64,000 bases of DNA from the NCBI GenBank assembly GCA_025934435.1, contig JAICYB010000001.1:62001-126000 (forward strand), given 5' to 3'. The stretch comes from Actinomycetes bacterium (lineage in GTDB: Bacteria > Actinomycetota > JAICYB01). Shown here piece after piece: positions 1 to 8,003 of the stretch. Numbering within the stretch: the stretch's first letter is position 1; every line of letters starts with the position of its first letter. The notes beneath the pieces are model-generated. The model did not search any database, had not been told where the DNA came from, and saw nothing but the letters and a program-made list of their open reading frames with translations. Both the position numbers and the translations under genes were made by a program.

Positions 1-735
1 GCGTCTGGCTTCGATCACCGCGATCCACCCGAAGCGTCGCAGCGTCTTCGGCGCGAGCAGGACGCGGTCGACGGCTTCGAGCGCACGAAGCACCACGTCG
101 AACGAACTTCGGTTCCGTAGCGGTACCGCCGCGAGTGACGCGAGGTGGTACGTCCGAACGCGCGTCGTCTTCAGGTAGCGGCCTATCACGTCGAGGTCCG
201 ACATCCGGAGCGGATGTTCGTCGGCGCTGCGCGCGTCCGGTGTACGCCGGCGGTACATGTTCACCAACGGGTTGTGTGCGAGGGGTTCGACGAATACGGC
301 GCCCCCGTGCGGCCTCAGCACGCGGACGATCCCGGCGAGTGCTCTGTCCGCGTCGAGGTGATGCAGAGCGCCGGACGAAACAACGAGGTCGAACGACGCG
401 TTGTCGAACTCGAGATGCTCACCGTTCATCACACGGAACTCGACGCCCGCGGGATCACGGCGCGCTTCCTCGATGACAGCGGGTGAGATGTCGATCCCCG
501 TCACGGGCATGCCGCGCTCGGCGAGTCGCCGAGCGAGCACGCCGTGTCCGCATCCGAGGTCGAGCACCCGGCTGTTGGCCGGATAGCGCGCGACGGCTTC
601 GTCCAGCGCGGCCGTGCTCGCGCGCGTCACCGAATAGAAGCGGCGCGCCTGCGATCGGCGTCCTTCCACATCGCGCTTGTCGTGGAAGTCGCGCTCGCGC
701 TCGTAGCGGGCGGGGTCGCCGATCTCGTGCGTCAT
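1..735 (-). CDS. Class I SAM-dependent methyltransferase (3' end beyond window)
   Basis: Reading from the ATG at 735 down to base 1 gives 245 codons without a stop, so the C-terminus lies outside the window. The SAM-binding motif I (VLDLGCGHG, about residues 61-69) is followed by the motif II acidic strand (GIDIS) and a post-motif SSGALHHLD typical of Methyltransf_11 proteins. The substrate cannot be inferred. A TACTAG/GATACT element lies 7-9 nt upstream of the ATG with no Shine-Dalgarno sequence, suggesting a leaderless transcript. The fold assignment is secure; the function is not. Confidence 0.85.
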   Translation of the reverse strand, partial: MTHEIGDPARYERERDFHDKRDVEGRRSQARRFYSVTRASTAALDEAVARYPANSRVLDLGCGHGVLARRLAERGMPVTGIDISPAVIEEARRDPAGVEFRVMNGEHLEFDNASFDLVVSSGALHHLDADRALAGIVRVLRPHGGAVFVEPLAHNPLVNMYRRRTPDARSADEHPLRMSDLDVIGRYLKTTRVRTYHLASLAAVPLRNRSSFDVVLRALEAVDRVLLAPKTLRRFGWIAVIEARR

Positions 736-794
736 CGCCCCGCTAGTATCCGCGCACCAGCTCGGTGACGACGACCTCTGGTCATGCCATCACG

Positions 795-909
795 TGCCCG
801 CCCGGATCGGACGACACCGAAGATCACGAACGACAGTCCGAACGTTGCCACCAGTGACGAGCAGCGCGGTGCCGATGAACTCGGCAAGCGCGCGACGACT
901 CAGCAGCAC
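795..909 (-). pseudogene. Remnant of an aquaporin/MIP channel gene next to arsI
   Basis: From the GTG at 909, overlapping the arsI stop codon, the minus strand reads LLSRRALAEFIGTALLV, the usual N-terminus of MIP/aquaporin proteins. It then goes out of frame. The +1 frame continues LVATFGLSFVIFGVVRSGR, which resembles the mid-protein segment of the aquaporins found in actinobacterial arsenic loci. The piece therefore looks like a frameshifted relic with an internal deletion and no C-terminal half. Its position directly after arsI fits an arsR-arsI-aquaporin order. Family recognition is from memory of such loci and has not been checked by search. Confidence 0.55.
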
Positions 910-1316
910 GAACAGGATGCGTCCGGTGAAGCGTCCTTCTTGAGCATCGTGTCGGCGTCGGCGAGCACGGTGTAGAACTCCCACGACGCGCCGTCGGGGT
1001 CGGACGTCCACACCTTGTCCTGCTTCGCGTAGCAGCATTCGACGCCGTCTTCGCGGGACGTCTCGAGTCCTTCCTGTGAGAACCGACGCTGCGCGTCGAC
1101 GACGTCGTCGGTGGACGAAACTTCGACGCCGAGGTGATTGAGCCGCGTGCCGGCGCCCTTGTTCTCGATCAGCACGAGCTTCAGCGGCGGCTCGGCGATG
1201 GCGAAATTCGCGTACCCGTCCCGGCGCTTGGCCGGCTCGGCGCCGAACATCTTCGAGTAGAAGGCGACGGCTTCGTCGATGTCCGACACGTTCAAAGCGA
1301 GCTGCACACGGCTCAT
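900..1316 (-). CDS. arsI: ArsI/CadI-type C-As lyase (vicinal oxygen chelate fold)
   Basis: A 138-aa VOC/glyoxalase-fold protein. It carries the features described for ArsI, the Fe(II)-dependent dioxygenase that cleaves the carbon-arsenic bond of trivalent organoarsenicals. Putative metal ligands are Gln5, His61 and Glu113, and a vicinal Cys94-Cys95 pair could bind As(III). The tail ends CSCC. CadI, a cadmium-induced homologue, is the alternative name for this family. The gene is divergent from arsR across a 71-bp spacer with two operator-like dyads, so ArsR repression is likely. It overlaps the start of a broken aquaporin frame downstream. Confidence 0.85.
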   Translation of the reverse strand: MSRVQLALNVSDIDEAVAFYSKMFGAEPAKRRDGYANFAIAEPPLKLVLIENKGAGTRLNHLGVEVSSTDDVVDAQRRFSQEGLETSREDGVECCYAKQDKVWTSDPDGASWEFYTVLADADTMLKKDASPDASCSCC

Positions 1317-1332
1317 ACCTGCCTCCTCGGCA

Positions 1333-1380
1333 TATCGATGGACGTCGATACCTTGCCAGACGTATCGATGTCTGTCAATA
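1333..1380. promoter_or_regulatory. Two ArsR operator-like dyads in the arsI-arsR spacer
   Basis: Two copies of an 18-bp dyad lie 30 bp apart: TATCGA-N6-TCGATA at 1333-1350 and TATCGA-N6-TCAATA at 1363-1380. The second copy sits over a probable -10 (CAATAT, 1376-1381) with a TTGCCA -35 at 1353-1358 (17-bp spacer). The start of transcription would fall at or next to the arsR ATG at 1388. Binding of a dimeric ArsR here could silence both divergent genes. Confidence 0.65.
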
Positions 1381-1387
1381 TGTTGCC

Positions 1388-1735
1388 ATGACGAAGAAGA
1401 CGATCCAGGGCTGCTGCTCCGTCCTCGTGGCGCCCGTCGAGGAACGCGATGCCGAGGGCCTTTGTCTCGCGTTCAAAGCGCTGTCCGATCCGGCGCGGCT
1501 GCGCGTGCTGAGCCTCATCGCGTCGCAGCCGACAGGCGAGGTCTGCGCGTGCGATCTCGTCGCGCCGATCGGCAAGAGCCAGCCGACGGTCAGCCATCAC
1601 CTCAAAGTGCTGTTCGAAGCGGGTCTCGTGACGAAGGAGAAGCGCGGCTCCTGGATCTGGTACCGCGCGGTTCCCGAACGTCTCGCGGAACTCCGCACGG
1701 CGCTCGATCCCTCGCCGGCGTTCGCCGCCGTCTAA
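1388..1735 (+). CDS. arsR: ArsR-family metalloregulatory repressor
   Basis: A 115-aa winged-helix repressor. The ArsR motif EVCACDL (about residues 57-63) gives the Cys-x-Cys pair typical of As(III)-sensing members. It is followed by a recognition helix region SQPTVSHHLKVL and a wing around RGSWIWYR. An extra Cys pair occurs near the N-terminus (GCC, residues 8-10). No ribosome-binding site precedes the ATG, and the predicted transcription start coincides with it. The stop codon overlaps the stop of the convergent SRPBCC gene (shared CTAA). Confidence 0.9.
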   Translation: MTKKTIQGCCSVLVAPVEERDAEGLCLAFKALSDPARLRVLSLIASQPTGEVCACDLVAPIGKSQPTVSHHLKVLFEAGLVTKEKRGSWIWYRAVPERLAELRTALDPSPAFAAV

Positions 1736-2355
1736 CCCCGGACGAGCTCGGCCAGGTGGCCGAGCGAGTTCTCGAGGTGGTCGACGCCGAACGGTGGGAA
1801 GCCGATGCGCTCGCGGACGTCGTCGTCAACGGCCGACCAGTCGTACGTCAGCGTGACTTTCGTTCGAGATGTCCCGGTCGGCGCCAGGTCGTAGCGCCAC
1901 ACCCAACCGCCGAAGCCGAGGCCTCCGCCGTCGGTGTCGTATCCCGGCTTCCATGCGATCGCGTGCGGACGCTCGAAGACGATGATCTCGTTGACCATCT
2001 GGTAGTTCCCGTCCGGATGGTTCGGGTGATACATCGACATCCGGAAGTGTTGCCCGGCGCGCGTCAGCGGCGTGGCGTCGATCGGTTCGCAGACCCAGCC
2101 CGTTCCATCGATCGACGCATGCTTCGTCGGGTCCGCGAGCACGGCGAAGATCGCGTCCGCCGATGCATCGATGGTGGTTGCCGCGATCAGTTGGTCGTCG
2201 ACGACGCGTCCTTTCTGACCTTCCGGTATTCGTGAACGGTCAAGTAAACGACAAACGGGTCGAAGACCGTCAAACCGACCAAGCCGATACTCGGTCCGAC
2301 CTACGTCTCCGTTCGCACGCGCTCGTCTAACATGAGCGACCAGAGTCGGATCCAC
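1732..2355 (-). CDS. SRPBCC/START-like ligand-binding family protein
   Basis: From about residue 52 the protein has the polyketide-cyclase/AHSA1-like fold pattern (TTIDASADAIFAVLADPTKH, then a WVWRYDL strand and a C-terminal helix ending LGHLAELVRG). The first 50 residues look non-conserved. The ATG at 2355 is the only canonical start in frame, and it lies 3 bp from the first ATG of the divergent gene. A good ribosome-binding-like AGAAAGGA occurs just before the conserved domain, but only GTC/GAC/CTG codons follow it. The true start is therefore uncertain. No specific substrate is suggested. Confidence 0.7.
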   Translation of the reverse strand: MDPTLVAHVRRARANGDVGRTEYRLGRFDGLRPVCRLLDRSRIPEGQKGRVVDDQLIAATTIDASADAIFAVLADPTKHASIDGTGWVCEPIDATPLTRAGQHFRMSMYHPNHPDGNYQMVNEIIVFERPHAIAWKPGYDTDGGGLGFGGWVWRYDLAPTGTSRTKVTLTYDWSAVDDDVRERIGFPPFGVDHLENSLGHLAELVRG

Positions 2356-2375
2356 TCATGCGGAAGGGGAGTCCT

Positions 2376-3446
2376 GTGAGTGACACACCGGTCAACGGCA
2401 CGGTCGCGCCCGGATACGAGGACGTCGTCCGCGTGTTCACGCGCAGCTTCGAGCACGGCGAAGTCGGAGCGGGCGTCTGCGCGTACGCCGACGGCCGCAA
2501 GGTCGTCGACCTGTGGGGCGGCTGGGCGGACGAGGCGAAGACCCGTCCATGGGAGCGCGACACGATCGCGTGCACGTATTCGGCGGTGAAAGGTATGACC
2601 GCGACGTGTGCTCATAGGCTCATCGAACGCGGTCTACTCGAGTTGGACGAACCCGTCGCGACGTACTGGCCCGAGTTCGCCCAGGCGGGCAAGGAGAAGA
2701 TCACGGTGCGGATGGTTCTCAGTCACCAATCCGGACTCCCGTGGGCGAACGCGCCCTTCCCGATCGAGAAGCGTTTCGACTGGGACACGATGACCGATGC
2801 GCTCGCGCGGTCGACGCCCATGTGGGAGCCGGGAACGAAGGCCGCGTACCACGGCGGATCGTTCGGGTTCCTGGTCGGTGAGATGTTGCGCCGTATCGAC
2901 GGACGTTCGCTCACGCAGTACTTCAAGGATGAGATCGCCGGTCCCGTCGCGGCCGACTATCTGATCGCCGTCGGGGACGAGGAGGCTCGTTGCGCGGAGA
3001 TGGTCGGTTCGAAAGACGATGCCGGCCCCGCGAACACGCCGCAGTGGCACGCTGCCGGCGACGGCGCTGCAACGGCATTCGGGACGGCGGAGGGTCTCGC
3101 CCGCGTCTATGCCGCGCTCGCACGCGGCGGCGAGCTGGACGGTGTGCGCGTGCTCCGTCCCGAGACGATCGATGCTGCCGTGCAGGAGCAAGTGCCATCG
3201 GCGGGCGTGAACAACTACGAGGAGATGGGTCCGGTCGGCCTCGGCTACCAGTTGCTGTGGAAGATGTTCCCGGCGGTCGAGTACACGGGGATGTTCGGAC
3301 ACACGGGCATGGGCGGCTCCGTCGGGCTCGCCGATCCGTTCAACAAGGTCGGCTTCGGCTGGGTGATGAACAAGCTGCACGTCGGCGCCGTGTATCACGT
3401 GCAGGCAGCCGTCTACCGTGCACTCGCCGCGTTGCGCGACGGTTAA
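2376..3446 (+). CDS. Serine hydrolase, beta-lactamase/family VIII esterase fold
   Basis: About 356 aa. The active-site SxxK is visible as SAVK (YSAVKG), a Tyr-containing second motif as YHGGSFG, and a KTG-like box as GHTGMGG, as in class C beta-lactamase-related esterases (EstB group). No signal peptide is seen, so a cytoplasmic esterase is more likely than a beta-lactamase. The GTG at 2376 is preferred over the ATG at 2358 because GGAAGGGGAG lies at the right distance before it. The C-terminal domain (LGYQLLWKMF) is complete. Confidence 0.85.
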   Translation: MSDTPVNGTVAPGYEDVVRVFTRSFEHGEVGAGVCAYADGRKVVDLWGGWADEAKTRPWERDTIACTYSAVKGMTATCAHRLIERGLLELDEPVATYWPEFAQAGKEKITVRMVLSHQSGLPWANAPFPIEKRFDWDTMTDALARSTPMWEPGTKAAYHGGSFGFLVGEMLRRIDGRSLTQYFKDEIAGPVAADYLIAVGDEEARCAEMVGSKDDAGPANTPQWHAAGDGAATAFGTAEGLARVYAALARGGELDGVRVLRPETIDAAVQEQVPSAGVNNYEEMGPVGLGYQLLWKMFPAVEYTGMFGHTGMGGSVGLADPFNKVGFGWVMNKLHVGAVYHVQAAVYRALAALRDG

Positions 3447-3467
3447 GGATCGAGGACGGAGCTCCGC

Positions 3468-4220
3468 CTACACGCGTTGCACGAGGACGGCTAGATCGCG
3501 CTCCGCGAACATCCGATGCCACCACTCCTCGTTCAGGACGATCAGCAGGCACTCGCGGACCGGGAACGTCGCGCCTTCGTCCGGCCACCCGGGACCGACG
3601 AGCGGCTCCGTCCGGCTGTCGAGCTGCTCGGCGGTCAGGCCATCGAGTACGCGTCGCATCGCCGACATCGCGTCGTGGCGCAATGCGAGGGCTTCGGCAA
3701 GCGACGGACGCGCATCACGGTCGTGCGGCACGCCCGGCCTGGGGGTCATCGTGTCCCACGGCAGCGACAGGGGGTGCCACGGGCTCGGATCGCCGATGAT
3801 GCAGCGGACGACCCACGACTCGGTCGCGAACGCGAGGTGTCGCAGGGTCTGGATGAACGACCATTCGCCGTCGACGGACTCGTGCAGCATCTCCTCCGGC
3901 AGCTCGCGCGCCCGCGTGACGGTCGACTCCCAGAGCTGCTCGTTGATGTCCCAGGCTTCCCGGAACCCGTCGGGCGAGGACGGACGGAACTTCGGGCGCT
4001 CCGGGTGCCGGCGATCGAGCTCGGCCTCGACCAACGGTGCGACGTCGACGCCGTTGATCACGAGGTTCTGGATCTCACCGTCGATCGTGCTGTCCCAGAT
4101 CTCGACGCCACGCATCACGACGTTCTGCAATGCGCACGCCCGGAACGACGCGCCCTTGAACGTCACCGCGGTGAACCGGGCGCCGCTCATGTCGGCGCGT
4201 TCGAAGTCCTTGCTCTCCAT
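3468..4220 (-). CDS. DinB-like four-helix protein with N-terminal pentapeptide-repeat segment
   Basis: The first ~50 residues carry degenerate pentapeptide repeats (ERADMSGARFTAVTFKGASF). They are followed by a DinB/YfiT-type bundle with the usual WSFIQTLRHLAFATE and NEEWWHR motifs, which supply potential metal-binding histidines. The ATG at 4220 is chosen because a TACTAT element ends 7 nt upstream with no ribosome-binding site (leaderless pattern). An ATG at 4229 lies inside that element. Function is unknown; DinB proteins include thiol-dependent transferases and stress proteins. It is divergent from the phosphotransferase gene. Confidence 0.75.
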   Translation of the reverse strand: MESKDFERADMSGARFTAVTFKGASFRACALQNVVMRGVEIWDSTIDGEIQNLVINGVDVAPLVEAELDRRHPERPKFRPSSPDGFREAWDINEQLWESTVTRARELPEEMLHESVDGEWSFIQTLRHLAFATESWVVRCIIGDPSPWHPLSLPWDTMTPRPGVPHDRDARPSLAEALALRHDAMSAMRRVLDGLTAEQLDSRTEPLVGPGWPDEGATFPVRECLLIVLNEEWWHRMFAERDLAVLVQRV

Positions 4221-4275
4221 GCCCGTCATAGTAAGAGGGCGCCGCCGACGACCGAACCTCGTATCGTGTTGCGTC

Positions 4276-5160
4276 GTGCAACCATCAGACGCACGGCGCG
4301 CCGTCGCTGCGGCGATCTCGACCGCTTCGATGCTCGGCCTGGCCGTCGACGATGCGGTCGTTCTGAACGATTCGAACCGGCTCGTCATCCGACTGCTGCC
4401 ATGCGACATCGTCGCGCGCGTCGCGCCCATCGAATATCAGCCGTCCGGTGCGTACTCGCTGTGGGCGGACTATCGGGCGCGCGCAGAGATCGAGCTCGAA
4501 GTCGTACACCGCGTCGCTCTGATCGGCGGTCCGGTTGCGGTTCCCGATCCTCGAGTGCAGCCGCGTGTCCACTTGCACGACGACTTCGTGATCGATATGT
4601 GGACCTATTACGAACCGGTCCCGTCCGAGGTTCCTTCGAACGACTACGCGCGCGCGCTTGCCCGGTTGCATGCTTCCATGCGCGAGATCGATGTTCGCAC
4701 GCCGCACTTCACGGATCGGATCGCAGATAGTCAGCGCTGGGTGGTCGGCCGCGATGTCACACCCGAGCTCGATGAAGCGGACCGCACGCTGCTCATCGAT
4801 ACGTTCGAGGACCTGAGAAGGTCGACGATCGATCGCGGTGCGTCCGAGCAGTTACTGCACGGCGAGCCGCACCAGTGGAACGTCCTCAACACGATGGACG
4901 GCCCGCTCTTCATCGACTTCGAGAACTGCGTCCGCGGGCCGGTCGAGTATGACCTCGCGTGGGCGCCGCACGAGGTCGCGGAGCGCTACCCGGATACCGA
5001 CCGAGAACTGCTCAGTGAGTGCCGTGGTCTCATGCTGGCGATCGTTGCCGCGCACTTCTGGCGTCCGGACTCGGACCATCCGAACAGTAGGCAAGGGCGC
5101 TTCGAGTTCCTGGAGGGTGTGCGGGCCGGGCCGCCGTGGCCGGCGATCGACGCGCTCTAG
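4276..5160 (+). CDS. Aminoglycoside phosphotransferase-like (APH/choline kinase fold) protein
   Basis: About 294 aa. The catalytic loop is HGEPHQWNVLN (Brenner motif), followed by the metal-binding strand FIDFENC and the usual VEYDLAW segment. The N-lobe is less conserved. The start is the GTG at 4276, with a TATCGT element 8 nt upstream, so the message may be leaderless. The family phosphorylates small molecules such as aminoglycosides, homoserine or choline; the substrate here is unknown. The stop codon is embedded in a CTAG shared with the convergent methyltransferase gene. Confidence 0.8.
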   Translation: MQPSDARRAVAAAISTASMLGLAVDDAVVLNDSNRLVIRLLPCDIVARVAPIEYQPSGAYSLWADYRARAEIELEVVHRVALIGGPVAVPDPRVQPRVHLHDDFVIDMWTYYEPVPSEVPSNDYARALARLHASMREIDVRTPHFTDRIADSQRWVVGRDVTPELDEADRTLLIDTFEDLRRSTIDRGASEQLLHGEPHQWNVLNTMDGPLFIDFENCVRGPVEYDLAWAPHEVAERYPDTDRELLSECRGLMLAIVAAHFWRPDSDHPNSRQGRFEFLEGVRAGPPWPAIDAL

Positions 5161-5894
5161 ATGCCGCGATGGGGGCGGAGCTTGAAGATCAGGATGCCGA
5201 GGTACTTGTTCATCCACGCTTGTTTGTGCGGATAGCGGCGCCGCGCGTCGTCGGATAACTGAGGCTCGAGCGCCGTCTCGATCCACAGCCCCGCCGCACT
5301 GAACGCGTTGATCAGGTCGGACATCGTGTACGGCCGCTTGGTGATGGAGATCTTGTCGTTCCAGCCGGTCGCGCGACGAAACGGCGCGGTCGAGAAATAT
5401 TCTTCCCCTAAGGACGTTCCATTCTGTTCGGCCCGTTCGAGGGCGTACCGGACCGGTTGCGTCCTCGTCAGCAGGACGAATCCGTCGTCGGCCAGCATCG
5501 CGCGCGCAGCCAGCAAGGTGCGGACCGGATCTTTCGCGTAACCGAACGACTGGAGGAACAGGATCCGGTCGAAGGTGCGGCCGGCAAGCTCCGGCACCGA
5601 ATCGAGCTCAGAGAGATCGCCTTGTATGAACTCGATATCCGGCGAGCGGGCATCCAGGAAGTTGCCGCTCACATCAAGGCCGACGCAGGCGGTCGCGCCC
5701 TCTGCGACGAGCTCGGCGAGCTTGCCACCGTTGCCGCAACCGACATCGAGCACCGAACGGCCGGCAACGTCACCGATGAGCTGCCGCTGCGCAGGCCACT
5801 CGACAAGCCGGTCCAGAGAGTCCTGCTTGCTCCGGGCTCGCTCGTAATCCGAAGCGAGATCTCGCCACGCCTCGCTCGGGTCGTCCCGCTTCAT
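5157..5894 (-). CDS. SAM-dependent methyltransferase
   Basis: 245 aa from the ATG at 5894. Motif I is SVLDVGCGNGGKL (about residues 48-60). It is followed by GLDVSG, the FIQGDLSEL acidic post-motif and ILFLQSFGYAKDP, all typical of the Methyltransf_25/11 fold. The N-terminus (AWRDLASDYERARSKQDSLD) matches the small-molecule methyltransferase layout. The substrate is unknown. It ends tail-to-tail with the phosphotransferase gene on a shared CTAG. Confidence 0.85.
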   Translation of the reverse strand: MKRDDPSEAWRDLASDYERARSKQDSLDRLVEWPAQRQLIGDVAGRSVLDVGCGNGGKLAELVAEGATACVGLDVSGNFLDARSPDIEFIQGDLSELDSVPELAGRTFDRILFLQSFGYAKDPVRTLLAARAMLADDGFVLLTRTQPVRYALERAEQNGTSLGEEYFSTAPFRRATGWNDKISITKRPYTMSDLINAFSAAGLWIETALEPQLSDDARRRYPHKQAWMNKYLGILIFKLRPHRGI

Positions 5895-5966
5895 CACGGG
5901 CGATCGTAGACCTCGAGAAGGACGCGCATATGCCCGCGCGGACCGCCGGATCCGGCGGCGCCCTCC

Positions 5967-5999
5967 GGTGGGCCGTCGTGTACGTATCTTGAGCCAAAG
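5967..5999 (-). repeat. Degenerate tRNA-Val 3'-end-like repeat (copy 1)
   Basis: The bases GGTGGGCC, GTGTACGTATCTTGAG and CC align with the core of the better copies at 7934, 10919, 11924 and 12806. It is the leftmost and most decayed member and lies in the intergenic gap before the cyclase gene, in the same orientation as the others. Confidence 0.5.
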
Positions 6000-6070
6000 G
6001 GCTTGCGCATCGTGGCCTCGCTGGTCGATCGAAGCGTGAGCCCGCACGGTCGGCGAGATGGAGGGAAGCG

Positions 6071-7417
6071 ATGGAGCCGCCACGGCCCGGGCCCGTTCAG
6101 TACGTGACGCTCGACGGCAGCCAGATCGCGTATCAAGTCACGGGTGATGGACCCCTCGACTTCGTGTACATGCTTGGCATCGGCACGAACTTCGAGCGCT
6201 GGTGGGACTGGCCGCCGTTCGCCGAGATGCTTTGGCGGTTCGCGTCCTTCGGAAGACTCATTCTTTTCGACCGGCGCGGAAGCGGCATCTCCGATCCTTT
6301 ACCCGAGGGCCGACTTCCGACCTGGGAAAGCTACGGCGACGACCTCGCGGCCGTACTGGATTCGGCCGGTTCGACGAGCGCCGTGATCATGGCGTGCTTC
6401 GACTCCGGTCCGATCGCGGCGACATTCGCGGCGACGAACCCTGATCGCGTACGACGTTTGATCTTCTGGAACTCGTATGCGCGCGCGCAACAGGCGGAGG
6501 ACTATCCGATCGGTCAACCGCCGTCCGCGTACGCGGCGATCGGCGCGATCTTGGAGCAGAGCTGGGGCACCGAAGATCTGACGAGATATCTCGTTGGGGA
6601 TGCGGCGACCGATGAACTCGTCGAGTGGCATGCAAAGCTATCTCGTGGCGCTTGCACACCTGCGTCTTACGCCCGGCAGAACATCGAGATGTCCGTCGCG
6701 GATGCGCGGCATGCGCTTCCGCTGATCGAGGCTCCCACCCTCGTTCTTCACGCGGAAGACTACGAGGTCGTTCCGTCGGCGCTCGGGCGTTACATCGCCG
6801 AGCACGTGCCGAACGCGCGGTACGTCGGTCTTCCCGGATGGAGCCTCGATATCTTCGAGCGTGACGATGAAGACGAGATCCTCGACCTTGTCGAGGAGTT
6901 CGCAACCGGTTCGGCTCCTGCGTCGCGCGCGGACCGGGTTCTCGCCAGCGTGCTTTTCACCGACATCGTCGGTTCGACCGAGAAGGCGGCGACGATCGGT
7001 GACGCTCGTTGGAAAGCCGTCCTCGATGTCCACGATCGAACGGCGCGATCGGTGGTCTCGTCATGGCGAGGTGAGCTGATCAAGACTACCGGCGACGGTC
7101 TGCTGGCAACGTTTGACGGGCCCGGACGAGCGATCCGATCTGCCCTCGATCTCAACCGCCGCCTGGCCGTCGCCGGTGTGCAGATACGCGCCGGCGTTCA
7201 TTTCGGTGAGATCGAGAAGCGACGCGACGGAGATGTTGGTGGCATCGCGGTGCATCTCGCGGCTCGAGCGATGGCGAAGGCGGAAGCGGGCGAAGTGATC
7301 TGCACCCGCACCGTCAAGGAGTTGTCACTTGGTTCGGGCCTCGAGTTCGATCATCGTGGCCTTCACCGCCTCAAAGGAGTTCCCGAGGAGTGGGAACTCT
7401 TCGCCGTGCAAGTGTGA
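6071..7417 (+). CDS. Class III adenylate/guanylate cyclase with degenerate alpha/beta-hydrolase domain
   Basis: 448 aa. Residues 1-270 follow an alpha/beta-hydrolase fold (oxyanion/GxGxN region, FDRRGSGISD). The nucleophile elbow reads ACFDSG instead of GxSxG, and the catalytic His region reads PGWSLDIF, so hydrolase activity is probably lost. Residues ~285-448 are a class III cyclase domain. It has the two metal-binding aspartates (LFTDIVGST and TTGDGLLATF) and the GVHFGEIE strand. The transition-state motif reads VHLAARAM, so the Arg is kept and the usual Asn is His. A paralogue with an intact hydrolase elbow lies at 46071-47408. Confidence 0.85.
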   Translation: MEPPRPGPVQYVTLDGSQIAYQVTGDGPLDFVYMLGIGTNFERWWDWPPFAEMLWRFASFGRLILFDRRGSGISDPLPEGRLPTWESYGDDLAAVLDSAGSTSAVIMACFDSGPIAATFAATNPDRVRRLIFWNSYARAQQAEDYPIGQPPSAYAAIGAILEQSWGTEDLTRYLVGDAATDELVEWHAKLSRGACTPASYARQNIEMSVADARHALPLIEAPTLVLHAEDYEVVPSALGRYIAEHVPNARYVGLPGWSLDIFERDDEDEILDLVEEFATGSAPASRADRVLASVLFTDIVGSTEKAATIGDARWKAVLDVHDRTARSVVSSWRGELIKTTGDGLLATFDGPGRAIRSALDLNRRLAVAGVQIRAGVHFGEIEKRRDGDVGGIAVHLAARAMAKAEAGEVICTRTVKELSLGSGLEFDHRGLHRLKGVPEEWELFAVQV

Positions 7418-7447
7418 CGCGCCCGAGACTTCTTCATCACCTCACCG

Positions 7448-7876
7448 TCAGTCGTGCGCCGACGCCCTCGGCGGTTCGCCGGGGAGCTGGGCCGCTCGCC
7501 ACAACGCCGAGAGCCCGTCGGTCGTACCCGGCCAGTGCTGTGCGACCGAACCCGCCCCGGCACGCTTCACGACGCCACGGAGTACGAGTGCGACGATGAT
7601 CGCGTCATCGGCGTACCCGATGACCGGGATGAAGTCGGGGATCAGATCTATCGGCAGTGCGAGGTAGCCGAAGAGCAGCCATAAACGAACGCGGACGCCG
7701 CGCTCCATCGTCCGGTCGGAGGAGAGACGCTTCAGCAACCGCAGTACGTCGGGGAGCAGTCGCAGGGTTTCGCGCAGCCTGCCGCTCTCAGGCTTCGTGA
7801 CCCACAGTGCGGTGATCAGTGCGACCCAAACGAGGCCGATCCCTACAGCGATCCCGATGAGTGTCTTCCAGATCAT
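7448..7876 (-). CDS. YkvA/DUF1232 family membrane protein
   Basis: 142 aa with an N-terminal transmembrane helix (residues 3-27). The DUF1232 core is RVRLWLLFGYLALPIDLIPD, then FIPVIGYADDAIIVALVLR. The conserved Pro-Ile-Asp-Leu-Ile-Pro-Asp signature makes the family call firm. Function is unknown in the family. It sits tail-to-tail with the cyclase gene and probably starts at the ATG at 7876. Confidence 0.85.
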   Translation of the reverse strand: MIWKTLIGIAVGIGLVWVALITALWVTKPESGRLRETLRLLPDVLRLLKRLSSDRTMERGVRVRLWLLFGYLALPIDLIPDFIPVIGYADDAIIVALVLRGVVKRAGAGSVAQHWPGTTDGLSALWRAAQLPGEPPRASAHD

Positions 7877-7923
7877 GTGCGGTGAGGGCAGCGTTGTCGT
7901 TTCCTACCGGCGAAAACATGACG

Positions 7924-7970
7924 TTTTTCGCAAACGAGTGCGCCTTGGTGGACGTATTTTGAACCACGAC
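7924..7970 (-). repeat. tRNA-Val 3'-end-like repeat (copy 2)
   Basis: TTTTCGCAA is followed by GAGTGCGCC and GGTGGACGTATTTTGAACCAC. The right part is identical to the copy at 12806-12840, including the GTGG/CCAC stem and the 12-nt loop. It lies between the DUF1232 gene and the PH-like gene. Confidence 0.75.
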
Positions 7971-8003
7971 GTCGGATCAGCGGTGACGAGACTCGTACGA
8001 GCT

